Below, in pieces: positions 1-8,183 of a stretch of DNA of 64,000 nt. Numbering within the stretch: position 1 is the stretch's first letter; each line of letters opens with the position of its first letter. The stretch comes from Balneolaceae bacterium. GTDB taxonomy: Bacteria; Bacteroidota; Rhodothermia; Balneolales; Balneolaceae. The position numbers and the translations under genes are program-made. A model generated the notes under the pieces. The model was given only the letters and a program-made list of their open reading frames with translations. It made no database searches and had not been told where the DNA came from. The DNA lies in the NCBI GenBank assembly GCA_006969905.1, contig CP030887.1:744001-808000 (forward strand), in the 5' to 3' direction.

Positions 1-10
1 ACCCATAATT

Positions 11-1690
11 CTATTCAATATCTCCCATGAGCTTGCGAACCGGGCGTGCAGCTAGTAGCGCAACGATACCACCACCACCAATAATGAATGCAACTGTTTG
101 AAACAGTCCTGATGGAGCAAGGTTTTCGAGCTGCCCTGCCACTAATCCCGCAATCAGGTTTCCAAGTGCTGCGGCTACAAACCAAATACCCATCATTTGG
201 CCCACCCTGCTTTTTGGTGCAAGTTTGGTCATCGAAGAAAGTCCTACCGGTGATAAACAAAGCTCACCCACCGTATGCAAAAAGTAAGTTACTATAAGCC
301 ACGCCGGCGACACAAGATTAGTTGAGGACGCATTGGCTGAACCCCATGCCAGGACAAAGAATCCGGCTGCCAAGCCTAGTAAGCCTAATCCAAATTTAAC
401 CGGGATAGAAGGGTTTGCATTTCTCGATGCCAGCCACGTCCATAGCATACCAAAAAGAGGGGCAAATATTACTATGAAAGTGGGATTGATCAACTGCAAC
501 GTACTTGCAGGAATTTCCCAGCCTGCACCAATCTGGCTGAATACCCAATACAAAAACGCAACAATACCTACAGATGAAAAAACAACCGCATACTTTGCAA
601 TAGACCAAAGATCGTCTCTTTTAAACGTTTTGTATGAATAGTAAGCCAGAGGAATTGCAAAAAATAGTGAAAGAAGAATAGCTCCGAATCCACCCAGAAA
701 AGTGCTGGGCCCAGCAGAACGATCAGTAAGATCAGCGGCAAAAAGATTTAATGAAGAACCTGCTTGTTCAAAACCACTCCAGAAAAGGGCTGCAAGTATA
801 AACAACCAGAAAATAACCCCTAATCTTTTCTTCTCTTCTTTATTATGGCCACCAAAAAAGATGATGTATGCAAAAAAGGCGAAGGTAATAACCACAGCAA
901 CTAAACCAAGATTCTGTGCAATGGTAGTGAGCGCTAAGGAAATAGCTCCTGAACTTACTAAAAACCCAAGAATGACAACGGCCGCTCCGATCACTGATAC
1001 CACAGCATAAAAGATCTTACTTCTCTTTTTAAGTACTTCTTCACTGTCATCGATTTTAAGGTCCCCGGCAGTACCTAAATATTTACCTCCGATTTTATAG
1101 GATATCAATCCCAGCACCATACCAAAACCCGCCAAGGTAAAACCATAGTGCCAGTTATAGCCCTCTCCTAACAAACCACATAATAGTGGACCTAAAATAG
1201 CTCCAAAATTGATACCCATATAAAAGATGGAGAAACCCGCATCTCTTCTTGCCCCTCCCTCCGGGTACAAGTCGCCAACCATAGTACTCACATTGGGCTT
1301 CAATAAACCGGTGCCAATTACAATAAGAGCCAGCCCTATAAAAAAGAAAGTGGTAGTAGGCACAGCCATACTGAAATGCCCGGCTGCAATAATACATCCT
1401 CCAACAAAAACAGCTTTCCTTTGCCCCCAAAGATTATCTGCAATCCAGCCACCAGGTAAAGAAAGCACATAAACAAAAAAAGTATACAAACCATAAATGG
1501 CAGCGGCTTCTGCAACCCCGAACCCAAGTCCCGGGTTATCTCCTATTGCCTCGGCTGTCATAAAAAGAACAAGAAGAGCACGCATCCCATAATAACTAAA
1601 GCGCTCCCAAAGCTCAGTAAAAAACAAGGTAGATAAGCCCCGTGGGTGACCAAAGAAATCATTCATTTGAGCCGTATTAGTATTTGCCAT
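11..1690 (-). CDS. POT/PTR2-family proton-coupled oligopeptide transporter
   Basis: This 559-residue, strongly hydrophobic protein should sit in the inner membrane and import di- and tripeptides with protons. The N-terminal helix carries the POT signature E-x-x-E-R-F-x-Y-Y-G at residues 26-35. A major-facilitator motif-A-like stretch (GWIADNLWGQRK) is at 81-92, and the second family signature, K131-PNVST followed by GDLY at 139-142 and FYMGINFGA near 156-164, is intact. The length is normal for bacterial POT proteins with 12-14 helices. The stop codon lies at the left edge of the window, so the gene is complete. It is transcribed away from the neighbouring phosphofructokinase gene and shows no obvious operon partner in view. 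Several exported peptidases lie within the next 23 kb and could supply its substrates. Family assignment is firm; the exact peptide preference cannot be read from sequence. Confidence 0.93.
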   Translation of the reverse strand: MANTNTAQMNDFFGHPRGLSTLFFTELWERFSYYGMRALLVLFMTAEAIGDNPGLGFGVAEAAAIYGLYTFFVYVLSLPGGWIADNLWGQRKAVFVGGCIIAAGHFSMAVPTTTFFFIGLALIVIGTGLLKPNVSTMVGDLYPEGGARRDAGFSIFYMGINFGAILGPLLCGLLGEGYNWHYGFTLAGFGMVLGLISYKIGGKYLGTAGDLKIDDSEEVLKKRSKIFYAVVSVIGAAVVILGFLVSSGAISLALTTIAQNLGLVAVVITFAFFAYIIFFGGHNKEEKKRLGVIFWLFILAALFWSGFEQAGSSLNLFAADLTDRSAGPSTFLGGFGAILLSLFFAIPLAYYSYKTFKRDDLWSIAKYAVVFSSVGIVAFLYWVFSQIGAGWEIPASTLQLINPTFIVIFAPLFGMLWTWLASRNANPSIPVKFGLGLLGLAAGFFVLAWGSANASSTNLVSPAWLIVTYFLHTVGELCLSPVGLSSMTKLAPKSRVGQMMGIWFVAAALGNLIAGLVAGQLENLAPSGLFQTVAFIIGGGGIVALLAARPVRKLMGDIE

Positions 1691-1925
1691 AAGTAAATCG
1701 GTTTGTTTGGGTTTTCAATAAATATTGCAAATTCGCTGATAATACCTAAACCACTACAAGGGTGCAAGGAATCATTAACCATCCATGGTTCTTCATGCCT
1801 TCTTTATATTCTTTTGCTATCTAATGGGAAGTTTATGGTTAACGAAAAATCATTACCTAAGCCCAAATTAAAAATATCTCTCAGTGACCTAAAAATATGG
1901 TCACATGTAGCTCTAGCATAAATAG

Positions 1926-1960
1926 AAAACCCCTTCTTAGTGATATTTGGAAGGGGTTTT
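1926..1960 (-). terminator. Intrinsic terminator after phosphofructokinase
   Basis: An 11-bp perfect stem (AAAACCCCTTC at 1926-1936 pairing with GAAGGGGTTTT at 1950-1960) encloses a 13-nt loop. Read on the minus strand it starts about 30 nt beyond the PFK stop codon and ends in a run of U residues. The remaining intergenic DNA from 1691 to 1925 shows no gene or RNA that I recognise; its short open frame at 1703-1921 has no protein-like composition. Confidence 0.75.
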
Positions 1961-1989
1961 ATTCTTTAAGATGTTGAAAGCCGGACTAT

Positions 1990-3189
1990 TTATTCACTAG
2001 TCATAATAAACAGCGGCTGCATTTCGAAGCTCTTATAAAATGGGCGTAAACGCTCGATACTATAATGCCTATCAACGTTTACCAGCTTCTTTCTGCTGGT
2101 TACAATATCAATAGGAACATTGTCATACCGGCCATTTTTAAGAACCACCAATCGGCCATGTACATTTTGCAGTATCAGATCCATAGCCAGGTTACCGTAC
2201 GCCATAGGTACAATAGAGTCGATGGCATCGGGATCTCCTCCGCGTACCATGTAACCTAATTTTTGATTGATAATGTTAACGGTCTTACCATTGTTATACT
2301 TTGGAGATCGTTTTTTTAACTCTTCGGAAACCAGGTCACCGATACCGCCCAGTTTCTTATGTCCATAGGCATCAGTTGTGGCATCCTGGAAAACCATTTC
2401 CCCGCCCTCAAACATAGCCCCTTCCGAAACCAGCAACATGGAGTACCGGCTAGGGTTTCGGTTACGGTCATAGTTCATGAGCTCAGCAAGTTGTTCCATA
2501 TCGAATTTGTATTCGGGAATTACACATCGCGTTGCCGCGCCCGCCATTGTCGGTAACATTGCCGTAAAACCTGCATACCTGCCAAATACTTCCATAACTA
2601 AAAAGCGTTCATGAGATCCTGCCGAAGTTCGCAATGTGTTCGCTAATTGAATAGTCCGGGTGATGCAGGTACTAAAACCAATGCAATAATCCGTTCCGGG
2701 CACATCATTGTCCATCGTTTTTGGGAGTGCCACCACTTTCACTCCTTCTCTGTATAAGCGAACCCCATAGCTAAGTGTATCGTCCCCGCCAATAGGCATC
2801 AGGTAATCTATACCAACATATTCCAGGTTTTTCAGTACCTCAGGAGTCAGATCGTTATATTCTTCTGTATACGTTTCTTTTAGATGCTCGGGTAAATCGG
2901 ATTGCTTTACATGGCTTGGGCGTGTCCTTGATGTGTGCAGAAAAGTGCCCCCGGTTCGTCCCGCTTTATTCACAATATCTTCCGTCAGTTCTATATAGCA
3001 GTGTGCATTTTTTGCCTTTTTTTCTCTAACAATATCAATCAGGCCTGCCCAGCCTCTTCTAAAACCAATTACACGGTAGCCTTCCCTGAGTGCCCTGATT
3101 GTAATACCCCGAATTGCAGGGTTCAGGCCGGGCACATCCCCCCCTCCCGTTAAAATTCCGATAGTTCCTTTACTCTTTTTAGTGCTCAT
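1990..3189 (-). CDS. 6-phosphofructokinase, PPi-type active-site signature
   Basis: This 399-residue PfkA-superfamily enzyme phosphorylates fructose 6-phosphate in the cytoplasm. The phosphate-donor loop GGGDVPGLN is at 15-23, the second donor loop is GGDDT at 134-138, and the catalytic region reads PKTMDND at 156-162 with the general base D160. MEVFGRYAG at 199-207 is the sugar-phosphate site. In the ATP-dependent E. coli enzyme the positions equivalent to D137 and K157 are both glycine (GGDG and PGTIDND). Aspartate and lysine there are the established hallmark of pyrophosphate-dependent enzymes, so a reversible PPi-linked reaction is inferred. Databases would probably label it simply 6-phosphofructokinase. 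The gene stands alone, divergent from the flavoprotein gene at 3334, and ends at a strong terminator. Confidence 0.9.
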   Translation of the reverse strand: MSTKKSKGTIGILTGGGDVPGLNPAIRGITIRALREGYRVIGFRRGWAGLIDIVREKKAKNAHCYIELTEDIVNKAGRTGGTFLHTSRTRPSHVKQSDLPEHLKETYTEEYNDLTPEVLKNLEYVGIDYLMPIGGDDTLSYGVRLYREGVKVVALPKTMDNDVPGTDYCIGFSTCITRTIQLANTLRTSAGSHERFLVMEVFGRYAGFTAMLPTMAGAATRCVIPEYKFDMEQLAELMNYDRNRNPSRYSMLLVSEGAMFEGGEMVFQDATTDAYGHKKLGGIGDLVSEELKKRSPKYNNGKTVNIINQKLGYMVRGGDPDAIDSIVPMAYGNLAMDLILQNVHGRLVVLKNGRYDNVPIDIVTSRKKLVNVDRHYSIERLRPFYKSFEMQPLFIMTSE

Positions 3190-3333
3190 AATAATTCCGG
3201 TTACTTTTAAATACTACATCATAGCTCCACAGTATGAAAAGTTTATGAACTTTTAAAAAAATGCTGCTTCCTTCATCAAATCTTTAAATTCATAAACTAA
3301 GGTGAGTGTACCCACAATTTAACGGGAGCCGCC

Positions 3334-4533
3334 ATGAAGAAAACAATTGTAGTAGTTGGTTCCAGTTTTGCCGGATATACTACAGCCCTAACACTGGCAA
3401 AACTTTTAAAAGGAAAACACCGAATTGTAGTTATTGATAAGCAACCTGATTTCGTATTCCTGCCATCATTAGTCTGGCATCCGTTTGGATACCGGAATGT
3501 AGATGATATATCCTTTAATGTACTTCCCATATATGACGATCTGGGCATTACCTTTATGGAAGCCATTGTATATGGTTTTGACCTGAAAGACCAGGTAGTA
3601 CATACTCAAGATGAGGACGTTCATTACGATTATCTTATACTTGCTACCGGTACCTGTGCAAACTTTGATAGCGTAAAAGGGTTGCTACCAGGAAAAACAG
3701 CCTGGTCAATCTGCAGCCTGGGAGAAGCTGAGAAAACCAGGAAAGCATGGAAAGCTTTTCTTAAAAAGCCGGGGCCTCTTGTAATCGGGGCAACACAAAG
3801 GGCTGGTTACTTTTTTGCGGCGTATGAATTTCTTTTAAATGCTCTTTATCACCTGATGAAGAATAATCTCTTAGGCACGATTCCCATACACTTCATCACT
3901 CCTGAGCCTTATTTGACTCATTTTGGAATTGGCGGGCTTTATTCCGGTGCAAGCAATTGTGAAGATTTGTTTAATAGATATGATCTGAACTGGCATACGA
4001 ATGCTGAAATTCGTGAGGTTAAAAAAGAATCAGTGGTTTTGGAAACCGGAGAATCCATTTCTTCATCTTTTACCATGCTGATCCCCCAGTTTGTGGGAAC
4101 AAATGCCATTCGTTCAACCCGAAAACTTGCTGACCGGCACGGCCTTATTCGTGTAAACAACCAGTTTCGTCATAAGGTATATAAAAATGTATATGCAGCA
4201 GGTGGAGCAGTGTATATTAAACCGAAAGAGTATACCCCGGTACCATGTGGCGTTCCACGTACACATACAGTATCTGAGGCTATGGCAAAAACCGTAGCTT
4301 ACAATGTTGCTTCACATATTGAAAAGGGAGCCCGGGTTTCCATTTCAAATAATCGGTTATATGAGTATTGCAAGCAGGACATGGATCACCTCTCGCTTGC
4401 CCTTTTTGGAGAGCAAACCACTCCTCACAGGGATTTGGACTTTATTGCCAAAGGCTCCCAGGAGAAATGGGCTAACCTGACAATAGAAAACTACATTGAA
4501 TCTTCTTTTGACTCAGAATACCTCAAAATCTGA
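3334..4533 (+). CDS. FAD-dependent pyridine nucleotide-disulfide/SQR-like oxidoreductase
   Basis: This 399-residue flavoprotein has an N-terminal dinucleotide-binding fold (VVVGSSFAG, residues 6-14), the ATG motif preceding the second nucleotide region (LILATGT at 101-107), and the FAD-ribityl region VYAAGGAVY at 286-294 followed by PCGVPRTHTVSEAMA at 304-318. This architecture is shared by sulfide:quinone oxidoreductases and type II NADH dehydrogenases, peripheral membrane enzymes that reduce quinone. Cysteines at 108, 127, 209 and 305 are present. The set of three catalytic SQR cysteines is not clearly recapitulated, so sulfide as the substrate is unproven. A clear Shine-Dalgarno GGGAG lies 7 nt before the ATG and supports this start. 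A DUF456 membrane protein gene follows closely. Confidence 0.8.
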   Translation: MKKTIVVVGSSFAGYTTALTLAKLLKGKHRIVVIDKQPDFVFLPSLVWHPFGYRNVDDISFNVLPIYDDLGITFMEAIVYGFDLKDQVVHTQDEDVHYDYLILATGTCANFDSVKGLLPGKTAWSICSLGEAEKTRKAWKAFLKKPGPLVIGATQRAGYFFAAYEFLLNALYHLMKNNLLGTIPIHFITPEPYLTHFGIGGLYSGASNCEDLFNRYDLNWHTNAEIREVKKESVVLETGESISSSFTMLIPQFVGTNAIRSTRKLADRHGLIRVNNQFRHKVYKNVYAAGGAVYIKPKEYTPVPCGVPRTHTVSEAMAKTVAYNVASHIEKGARVSISNNRLYEYCKQDMDHLSLALFGEQTTPHRDLDFIAKGSQEKWANLTIENYIESSFDSEYLKI

Positions 4534-4603
4534 GGTTCAAAACTTATTGCTGAAACATTAATGGTATTACATCGTGAACCTATCCGTTCACAAAATTACC
4601 ATT

Positions 4604-5080
4604 ATGGAACTACTCTGGATTGCACTAGGTACTGTACTTATTGTCATCGGTTTAATCGGGGCTTTCCTCCCTGTTTTACCGGGATTACCTTTTAGTTATT
4701 TAGCTTTATGGGTACTGCAACTTAGCGGTGTTGCCCAGTTTTCTACATTCTTTTTGGTTGCCTGGGGTGTAATAATTGTAACCGTTCTTATTCTTGAAAA
4801 TGCTTTACCCGCGTACACCACCAAAAAGTTTGGTGGTTCAGCATATGGTATGACGGGAAGCACCATAGGGATGATTTTAGGAATGTTGTTTTTCCCTCCC
4901 CTTGGTTTTTTCCTTGGAACACTTTTTGGAGCTTTTGTGGGAGAACTGATCTACAAACAGGATGTTAATATAGCATTAAAAGCTGCCTGGGGTTCTTTTA
5001 TTGGATTTTTAACAGGCACCGCAATCAAAGTTACCCTTGCTGCAATGATTGCTTTCAGCTTCTTTAAAGCTGTTTTATAA
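4604..5080 (+). CDS. DUF456 family integral membrane protein
   Basis: The product is a small (about 158 residues), almost wholly hydrophobic protein of the DUF456 family, recognised from the opening pattern LWIALGTVLIVIGLIGAFLPVLPG and the glycine-rich later helices ending in GTLFGAFVGELIYKQ. About four to five membrane segments are visible. The family has no established biochemical function. A GTG at 4574 would add ten polar residues, but the hydrophobic segment that normally opens the family begins right after the ATG at 4604, so I prefer that start. It lies 70 nt downstream of the flavoprotein gene, possibly in the same transcript. Confidence 0.75.
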   Translation: MELLWIALGTVLIVIGLIGAFLPVLPGLPFSYLALWVLQLSGVAQFSTFFLVAWGVIIVTVLILENALPAYTTKKFGGSAYGMTGSTIGMILGMLFFPPLGFFLGTLFGAFVGELIYKQDVNIALKAAWGSFIGFLTGTAIKVTLAAMIAFSFFKAVL

Positions 5081-5094
5081 AACCACTACAAAAA

Positions 5095-5125
5095 TTTGAC
5101 CTTATAAAACTTATGAATACTTTTT
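5095..5125 (+). promoter_or_regulatory. Bacteroidota-type promoter for padR-permease pair
   Basis: TTTG at 5095-5098 and TACTTTTT at 5118-5125 are separated by 19 nt. The Bacteroidota housekeeping consensus is TTTG, 19-21 nt, then TAnnTTTG, so only the last base deviates. A transcript would start near 5130-5133, about 30 nt before the padR ATG. Confidence 0.45.
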
Positions 5126-5161
5126 CTCGTCTATTATTACTACAAAAAGAAAGAAATAATT

Positions 5162-5494
5162 ATGAACCGTTCGCAAAAAATTGGTGAGCTTGAAGAACTA
5201 ATACTCCTGGCAATAGGGGGGCTTTCTAATGAGGCCTATACGGTAAGTATCCAGCAATTATTGGAATCTACTTCCGGAAGGGTAATAAGTATGGGGGCAT
5301 TATATACTTCTCTCGAACGACTCGGGAAAAAAGGGTATGCCACTTCAGAAATGAGCAAACCCACTGCTGAGCGGGGAGGCAAAAGCAAACGTATTTACAA
5401 AGTTACTTACGAAGGGGAACAAATACTGCATGAAACAAGAGCAGTACGCGATCGGCTTTGGAACCAATTCAAATGGAGCCCGGCATGGGGCTAG
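5162..5494 (+). CDS. PadR family transcriptional regulator
   Basis: This 110-residue protein is a winged-helix DNA-binding regulator. LEELILLAIGGL near residues 10-21, followed by VSIQQLLE and the recognition-helix region MGALYTSLERLGKKGY, matches the PadR N-terminal domain, and the wing is rich in K/R (GGKSKRIYKVT). It is the short PadR class without the C-terminal dimerisation domain. The downstream permease gene overlaps its 3' end, so the two are co-transcribed and the regulator probably controls this pair. PadR genes directly preceding large FtsX-type permeases with an N-terminal prefix domain are a recurrent arrangement in Bacteroidota-related and Acidobacteriota genomes. Confidence 0.88.
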   Translation: MNRSQKIGELEELILLAIGGLSNEAYTVSIQQLLESTSGRVISMGALYTSLERLGKKGYATSEMSKPTAERGGKSKRIYKVTYEGEQILHETRAVRDRLWNQFKWSPAWG

Positions 5495-8124
5495 CTAACC
5501 AACCTACACCTCCAAAACTTGCCAGATGGCTGCTGTCGTTAAGCATTGCCTGGAAGTTCAAAGAAGAAGCTGAGAGTGACCTGGATGAATTGTTTCATAT
5601 CCGTTGCAGCAATTGGGGCTTGCGGTATGCCCGCCGCCTTTACTGGCAAGATGTACTCAGCATTTGGGTTCGTCGCAGCTGGTTTGAAGAATTAGAATTT
5701 ACCCAACTTAATTTTTTCCCAATGTTTAAAAACTATTTAAAAGTCACTTTTCGTGCACTCAAAAAACAGAAGATCTACACCTTTATAAACGTATTCGGCC
5801 TTGCTATCGGCCTTGCTTTTTGCGCCCTCATCTTTTTGTATGTACAGGATGAACTTACCTATGACCGTTTCCATGAAAATAATGATCGAATTTTCCGTAT
5901 TGAACAGCGATACTTTGGTACTGATGGTTCGGTTCGGTTTGATAACCCCAATGGGCCTATCCCTTTAGCGCCAACTCTTAAACAAGAGATACCCGGCGTA
6001 GAAGCCTATACCCGGTTATTTAGACGTACTCATTATGTACAGGTTGATAATGAACCAATCCGAGAATCAGTTCATTATGCCGATGCCGATATTCTTAAAA
6101 TGTTCAGCTTCCCTATTATTTCCGGAAATTCAGAAACTGCGCTTTTAAACGTTAATTCTGTAGTAATTACCGAAGAGATTGCTACTAAGTACTTCGGTAA
6201 AACTAATGTGGTTGGTGAAACACTCAAGATCAGAAAGGAGGAGGATTTTGAGGATTATTTTGTTACTGCTGTTGTTGGAAAAAGCCCAGACAATTCCACG
6301 GTTAAATTCGAACTTCTGATTCCTATACAAGGAGATGCTAGATATCGACCACCTTACTTAGACCGTTGGAACATGAATTTGTACAAAACATTTATCATGC
6401 TGGAAAAACAAGTCGATGCCGCCCAGCTTAAGGAGCCACTTGCTGCCTTTCGTGAACGGCATAATGGTGACTATAACCAGGTACTGAGAGAGCGACATGA
6501 AATACCGGAGAACCAATTAGTTAGCACCTATCATCTGAATCCCTTGCCAGAAATTCACCTAAACTCGGTAAGTGACCCGATGTACTCCTATATCCTTTCG
6601 GGAATTGCTATTGCTATTCTATTAATTGCATGTATCAACTTTATGACACTTTCTATTGGGCGATCATCCAGACGCTCTAAAGAAGTTGGGATGAGAAAAG
6701 TAGTAGGTGCATTCCGTCATCAACTGATGTTTCAGTTCTGGGGCGAAGCCTTTTTGATTTGTGGAATTTCTATGATTTTGGGAGTTCTGCTTGCTGGAGG
6801 GTTTTTGCCTGTTTTCAATGCACTAAGTGGGAAATCCTTAGCATTCAATTATCTGGAAAACTGGGAGACTCTCGTTGCATTGTTTGGGTTTATGGTACTA
6901 ACCGGTTTTATTGCTGGTAGTTATCCTGCAGTAATTTTATCCGGTTTTAAACCCGTTACCACATTGAAGGGTTCATTAAAACTGAGTGGATCAAATTTCT
7001 TCACCAAATCGCTGGTTGCATTGCAGTTTGCTCTTTCTGTGATGTTGATTATCAGTACTCTTGTAATGAAAAATCAGCTTCAATTTATACGCTCACAGGA
7101 TTTAGGGTACAATACAGAGCACGTAGTTTATATTCCTCTAAACCGTTTGGACGGATTAAAGATTGCAAACAATTTTAGAACTGCAATCGGAGGTCATATA
7201 GATATTGTAGATATCACTGCTACGGGAGTAGCTGTAGGATTTAAAGGATCATACGGGTATGGTGTAGAGTATAATGGTGAGAGTATAGATATCAATGTAT
7301 TTACTGTAGAAAGTAACTACATCGACTTTATGGAAATGGAATTAGTAGCAGGGAGAAATTTCAGTCCTGATCTGGCAACAGATACTACAGAATCAGTCAT
7401 AATCACTGAGACTTTTGCTCGTGAATTTGGATTGAATGATCCGATTGGAAAGCAAGTGCCTGCCCTTACTCCGGGAAAGGATACTCATGGAGGCGCCATT
7501 ATTATTGGAATGGTAAAAGATCACTACTTCCAGTCTCTGTACGATGAAATGGATCCGGCATTCTTAACAATGAATCCGGCCTGGGGGCATGGAAATTTAT
7601 TGATTCGAATAAGACCTGAAAATATGCAGGAAACCATTGCGATGATTAAAGATACCTGGAATACGTTTGTGCCTGAGATTCCTCTGAATTACCGCTTTTT
7701 AGATGAAGATATGTACGAGGAATATGCTAACGATGAACGCTGGGCAAACATTGTTAATTACTCCTCACTATTTGCTATTTTTATCGCCTGCCTTGGATTA
7801 TTTGGATTAGTTACTCTCACTGTTTCAAGCCGGATAAAAGAAGTTGGAATCCGTAAAGTATTAGGTGCATCAGTTTTACAGATATCCGGTTTATTCGCCA
7901 AAGACTTTGTGAAGTTGGTTGCTATAGGGGTATTAGTTGCTTCTCCAATAGCCTATTATGCAATGAACCAGTGGCTAAACAACTTTGCCTATCATATTTC
8001 AGTTGGTATCATCCACTTTTTACTTGCAGCTATTATTGTACTTGTTATTGCATTAAGTACTATAAGCTTTCAAGCCATTAAAGCAGGCTTTACAAACCCG
8101 GCTGAAACTCTTTCTAACGAGTAA
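5485..8124 (+). CDS. Large FtsX/MacB-type permease with N-terminal prefix domain
   Basis: About 879 residues. The first ~80 residues form a soluble, charged prefix (PPKLARWLLSL through RRSWFEELEF). After it comes a complete permease of the MacB/FtsX type: one membrane helix near TFINVFGLAIGLAFCALIFLYV, a periplasmic MacB-PCD domain opening with DELTYDRFHENNDRIFRIE, and a four-helix FtsX core. A second periplasmic domain and second FtsX core (EVGIRKVLGA) complete the duplicated architecture. No ATPase gene is adjacent, so it is an orphan permease whose partner must be elsewhere or absent. I chose ATG 5485 because it gives a 10-nt overlap with padR and starts just before the prefix domain; ATG 5473 and TTG 5458 are alternatives. 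The substrate is unknown. Confidence 0.85.
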   Translation: MGLANQPTPPKLARWLLSLSIAWKFKEEAESDLDELFHIRCSNWGLRYARRLYWQDVLSIWVRRSWFEELEFTQLNFFPMFKNYLKVTFRALKKQKIYTFINVFGLAIGLAFCALIFLYVQDELTYDRFHENNDRIFRIEQRYFGTDGSVRFDNPNGPIPLAPTLKQEIPGVEAYTRLFRRTHYVQVDNEPIRESVHYADADILKMFSFPIISGNSETALLNVNSVVITEEIATKYFGKTNVVGETLKIRKEEDFEDYFVTAVVGKSPDNSTVKFELLIPIQGDARYRPPYLDRWNMNLYKTFIMLEKQVDAAQLKEPLAAFRERHNGDYNQVLRERHEIPENQLVSTYHLNPLPEIHLNSVSDPMYSYILSGIAIAILLIACINFMTLSIGRSSRRSKEVGMRKVVGAFRHQLMFQFWGEAFLICGISMILGVLLAGGFLPVFNALSGKSLAFNYLENWETLVALFGFMVLTGFIAGSYPAVILSGFKPVTTLKGSLKLSGSNFFTKSLVALQFALSVMLIISTLVMKNQLQFIRSQDLGYNTEHVVYIPLNRLDGLKIANNFRTAIGGHIDIVDITATGVAVGFKGSYGYGVEYNGESIDINVFTVESNYIDFMEMELVAGRNFSPDLATDTTESVIITETFAREFGLNDPIGKQVPALTPGKDTHGGAIIIGMVKDHYFQSLYDEMDPAFLTMNPAWGHGNLLIRIRPENMQETIAMIKDTWNTFVPEIPLNYRFLDEDMYEEYANDERWANIVNYSSLFAIFIACLGLFGLVTLTVSSRIKEVGIRKVLGASVLQISGLFAKDFVKLVAIGVLVASPIAYYAMNQWLNNFAYHISVGIIHFLLAAIIVLVIALSTISFQAIKAGFTNPAETLSNE

Positions 8125-8135
8125 TTTAAAATAAA

Positions 8136-8160
8136 AAAGGGCACGTGTAATGTGCCCTTT
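8136..8160. terminator. Bidirectional intrinsic terminator between convergent genes
   Basis: A perfect 9-bp stem AAAGGGCAC (8136-8144) / GTGCCCTTT (8152-8160) with a 7-nt loop sits between the permease stop codon and the stop of the convergent S9 peptidase. Its A-rich left flank and T-ended right arm allow it to work on both strands. Confidence 0.8.
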
Positions 8161-8183
8161 ACAAATACCTGCAAGACTGTTAC

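Noticed and set aside
1703-1921. Small open frame of 72 codons downstream of the POT gene
   Set aside because: Mixed composition, no domain, no ribosome binding site, and it lies directly before the phosphofructokinase terminator; judged a chance frame.
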